This document shows positions 62,327 through 64,000 of a DNA stretch of 64,000 nt, piece after piece. Within the stretch, counting starts at the first letter, position 1; each line of letters begins with the position of its first letter. Under the pieces are notes generated by a model, which was not told the DNA's origin, searched no databases, and worked only from the letters and a program-made list of their open reading frames with translations. The DNA lies in assembly GCF_025854275.1 (NCBI RefSeq), contig NZ_CP107567.1:5332001-5396000 (forward strand), read 5' to 3'. The translations under genes and the position numbers were made by a program. The DNA is from Streptomyces peucetius. Lineage in GTDB: Bacteria > Actinomycetota > Actinomycetes > Streptomycetales > Streptomycetaceae.

Positions 62327-63718
62327 ATGAGCCGATCCGCACACCCCGCCGGTCCCCGTCACGCCGACGTCCTCCCCGAGGGCCACTACACGGCCCCGCC
62401 CGCCGACCTGAACGCCCTCGACCCCAAGGTGTGGGCCGACACCGTCGGCCGCAACACGGACGGTGTCGTCACCGTCGGCGGGATCGAAGTGACCCGGCTG
62501 GCCGAGGAGTTCGGCACCCCGGCGTACTTCCTCGACGAGGCCGACTTCCGTGCCCGCTGCCGCGCCTGGGCCGACGCCTTCGGCAAGGACGCGGACGTGT
62601 TCTACGCCGGCAAGGCGTTCCTCTCCCGCGCGGTCGTCCGCTGGCTGAAGGAGGAGGGGCTCAACCTCGACGTCTGTTCGGGCGGGGAGCTGACCACCGC
62701 CCTGGACGCCGGGATGCCCGCCGAGCGCATCGCCTTCCACGGCAACAACAAGTCGGTGGGGGAGATCCGGCGCGCGGTCGAGGCCGGTGTCGGGCGGATC
62801 GTGCTCGACTCGTTCCAGGAGATCGTCCGCGTCGCGCACATCGCGCAGGAGCTGGGCAGGCGGCAGAAGGTCCAGATCCGCGTCACCGTCGGTGTCGAGG
62901 CGCACACGCACGAGTTCATCGCCACCGCCCACGAGGACCAGAAGTTCGGCATCGCGCTGGCAGGCGGGCAGGCGGCGGAGGCCGTACGCCGCGCGCTGCA
63001 GCTCGACGGGCTGGAGCTGATCGGGGTCCACTCGCACATCGGCTCGCAGATCTTCGACATGGCCGGCTTCGAGGTCTCCGCCCGCCGTGTCGTGCGGCTG
63101 CTCGCCGAGATCAGGGACGAGCACGGCGTCGAGCTGCCCGAGATCGACCTCGGCGGCGGCCTCGGCATCGCGTACACGTCGGAGGACGACCCGCGCGAGC
63201 CGCACGAGATCGCCAAGGCGCTCACCGAAATCGTCACCCGTGAGTGCGAGGCGGCGGACCTGCGCACCCCGCGGATCTCCGTCGAGCCGGGCCGGGCCAT
63301 TGTCGGGCCCACGGCCTTCACGCTGTACGAGGTCGGCACCGTCAAGCCGCTCGAGGGGCTGCGGACGTATGTGAGTGTCGACGGCGGCATGTCGGACAAC
63401 ATCCGCACCGCGCTGTACGACGCCGAGTACAGCGTCGCCCTGGTGTCGCGGACCTCCGAAGCCGCCCCCATGCTCAGCCGCGTCGTCGGCAAGCACTGTG
63501 AGAGTGGCGACATCGTGGTCAAGGACGCGTTCCTGCCGGCCGACCTCGCGCCGGGTGATCTGATCGCCGTGCCGGCGACCGGCGCGTACTGCCGTTCCAT
63601 GGCCAGCAACTACAACCACGCACTTCGCCCGCCTGTCGTCGCCGTCGCGGACGGCGAGGCGCGGGTGATCGTCCGGCGTGAGACGGAGGAAGATCTCCTG
63701 CGTCTCGACGTCGGATAG
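62327..63718 (+). CDS. lysA: Diaminopimelate decarboxylase
   Basis: A 463-residue PLP enzyme that converts meso-diaminopimelate to lysine. The PLP-binding Lys is in VFYAGKAFL (around residue 95). Other marks are [47 protein letters not shown] and [12 protein letters not shown]. Length is normal. It follows nrtL by 23 bases and precedes hom, so the three probably form one unit of aspartate-family amino acid synthesis. The ribosome site (GAGAG) is weak. Confidence 0.97.
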   Translation: MSRSAHPAGPRHADVLPEGHYTAPPADLNALDPKVWADTVGRNTDGVVTVGGIEVTRLAEEFGTPAYFLDEADFRARCRAWADAFGKDADVFYAGKAFLSRAVVRWLKEEGLNLDVCSGGELTTALDAGMPAERIAFHGNNKSVGEIRRAVEAGVGRIVLDSFQEIVRVAHIAQELGRRQKVQIRVTVGVEAHTHEFIATAHEDQKFGIALAGGQAAEAVRRALQLDGLELIGVHSHIGSQIFDMAGFEVSARRVVRLLAEIRDEHGVELPEIDLGGGLGIAYTSEDDPREPHEIAKALTEIVTRECEAADLRTPRISVEPGRAIVGPTAFTLYEVGTVKPLEGLRTYVSVDGGMSDNIRTALYDAEYSVALVSRTSEAAPMLSRVVGKHCESGDIVVKDAFLPADLAPGDLIAVPATGAYCRSMASNYNHALRPPVVAVADGEARVIVRRETEEDLLRLDVG

Positions 63719-63815
63719 TTGAGATAGACGTCTCGTATGGCGGACGAGGTATAGAAACTCGCGTCCGGTAAGTGAGACTGGTCCACACCGTAGAAGTGAT
63801 GAGAAGCGAGGTCGG

Positions 63816-64000
63816 ATGATGCGTACGCGTCCGCTGAAGGTGGCGCTGCTGGGCTGTGGAGTGGTCGGCTCAGAGGTGGCGCGCATCATGACGACGCACG
63901 CCGACGACCTCGCCGCGCGGATCGGCGCCCCGGTGGAGCTCGCCGGGGTCGCCGTGCGCCGCCCGTCCAGGGTGCGCGAGGGCATCGACCCGGCGCTGAT
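63816..64000 (+). CDS. hom: Homoserine dehydrogenase, N-terminal part (runs off window)
   Basis: About 61 residues visible. They open with the NAD(P)-binding fold (LKVALLGCGVVGSEVARIM) and continue LAARIGAPVELAGVAVRRPSRVREG, typical of homoserine dehydrogenase. Two adjacent ATG codons (63816 and 63819) follow GCGAGGT. Position after lysA fits the lysA-hom-thrC-thrB order of streptomycetes. It reduces aspartate semialdehyde to homoserine for Thr and Met synthesis. Confidence 0.93.
   Translation, partial: MMRTRPLKVALLGCGVVGSEVARIMTTHADDLAARIGAPVELAGVAVRRPSRVREGIDPAL

Overview
This window looks like a piece of a Streptomyces chromosome (or a very close actinomycete). Base composition is very GC-rich, GTG starts are common, and neighbouring genes often overlap by 4 bases (ATGA/GTGA). 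Hallmark sets are present: a conservon (sensor kinase, roadblock protein, DUF742 protein, small GTPase), lon behind a HAIR-like operator, nrtL-lysA-hom, a split LigD/Ku module and a surface protein ending in an LAxTG sorting signal. Functions are read from motifs and context only; no database search was run.

Layout. 1-6.1 kb: end of a two-component system, a spermidine-synthase-like protein, and a five-gene, tightly overlapping operon of ECF sigma factor, zinc-finger anti-sigma-like membrane protein, ABC ATPase, permease and small membrane protein. 6.2-15 kb: acetyltransferase, nucleotidyltransferase, lon, a Cys-cluster/pentapeptide-repeat protein, a GH25 lysozyme divergent from a MarR regulator, and a secreted protein flanked by inverted copies of a ~48-base element. 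15-22.4 kb: PP2C-like protein, conservon and a StyA-like flavin monooxygenase. 22.4-31.2 kb: secreted coiled-coil protein, TetR, two divergent diiron-oxygenase-like genes, DUF3291 protein, amidase and a penicillin-binding protein/FtsW pair. 31.3-45.9 kb: HEAT-repeat protein, two-gene LigD module divergent from ku, a 24-residue gene resembling ribosomal protein bL37, an aldehyde dehydrogenase/DUF779 operon with a GAF regulator, a stand-alone prenyl synthase, and small uncharacterised genes.

45.9-51.7 kb is the most unusual stretch. Two tandem tRNA-like sequences are circularly permuted: the T-arm half lies upstream of the acceptor/D-arm half, with complementary acceptor stems, complementary anticodon stems and complementary flanks. 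They are followed by a strong hairpin and a convergent NACHT NTPase gene, then a NERD-domain gene and a phospholipase-D-like gene broken by three frameshifts. 51.9-56.8 kb: secreted subtilisin, a DUF6333-like protein and the LAxTG surface protein. 56.8-60.4 kb is a mobile-element zone: an intact IS110-family element with a structured leader (candidate bridge RNA), a small hypothetical gene, and a mosaic of IS30, IS3 and another transposase, next to tRNA-Arg(CCG). Two near-identical terminator repeats bracket the second part of this zone. 60.7-64 kb returns to core genes: a single-domain response regulator, nrtL, lysA and the start of hom.

How the genes relate: the sigma/anti-sigma/ABC operon and the conservon are self-contained signalling-plus-output units. 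lysA and hom belong to aspartate-family amino acid synthesis. LigD parts and Ku make a non-homologous end-joining module. The permuted tRNAs, NACHT protein and NERD protein sit together in what looks like an accessory or defence-like pocket, but a functional link between them is inference.
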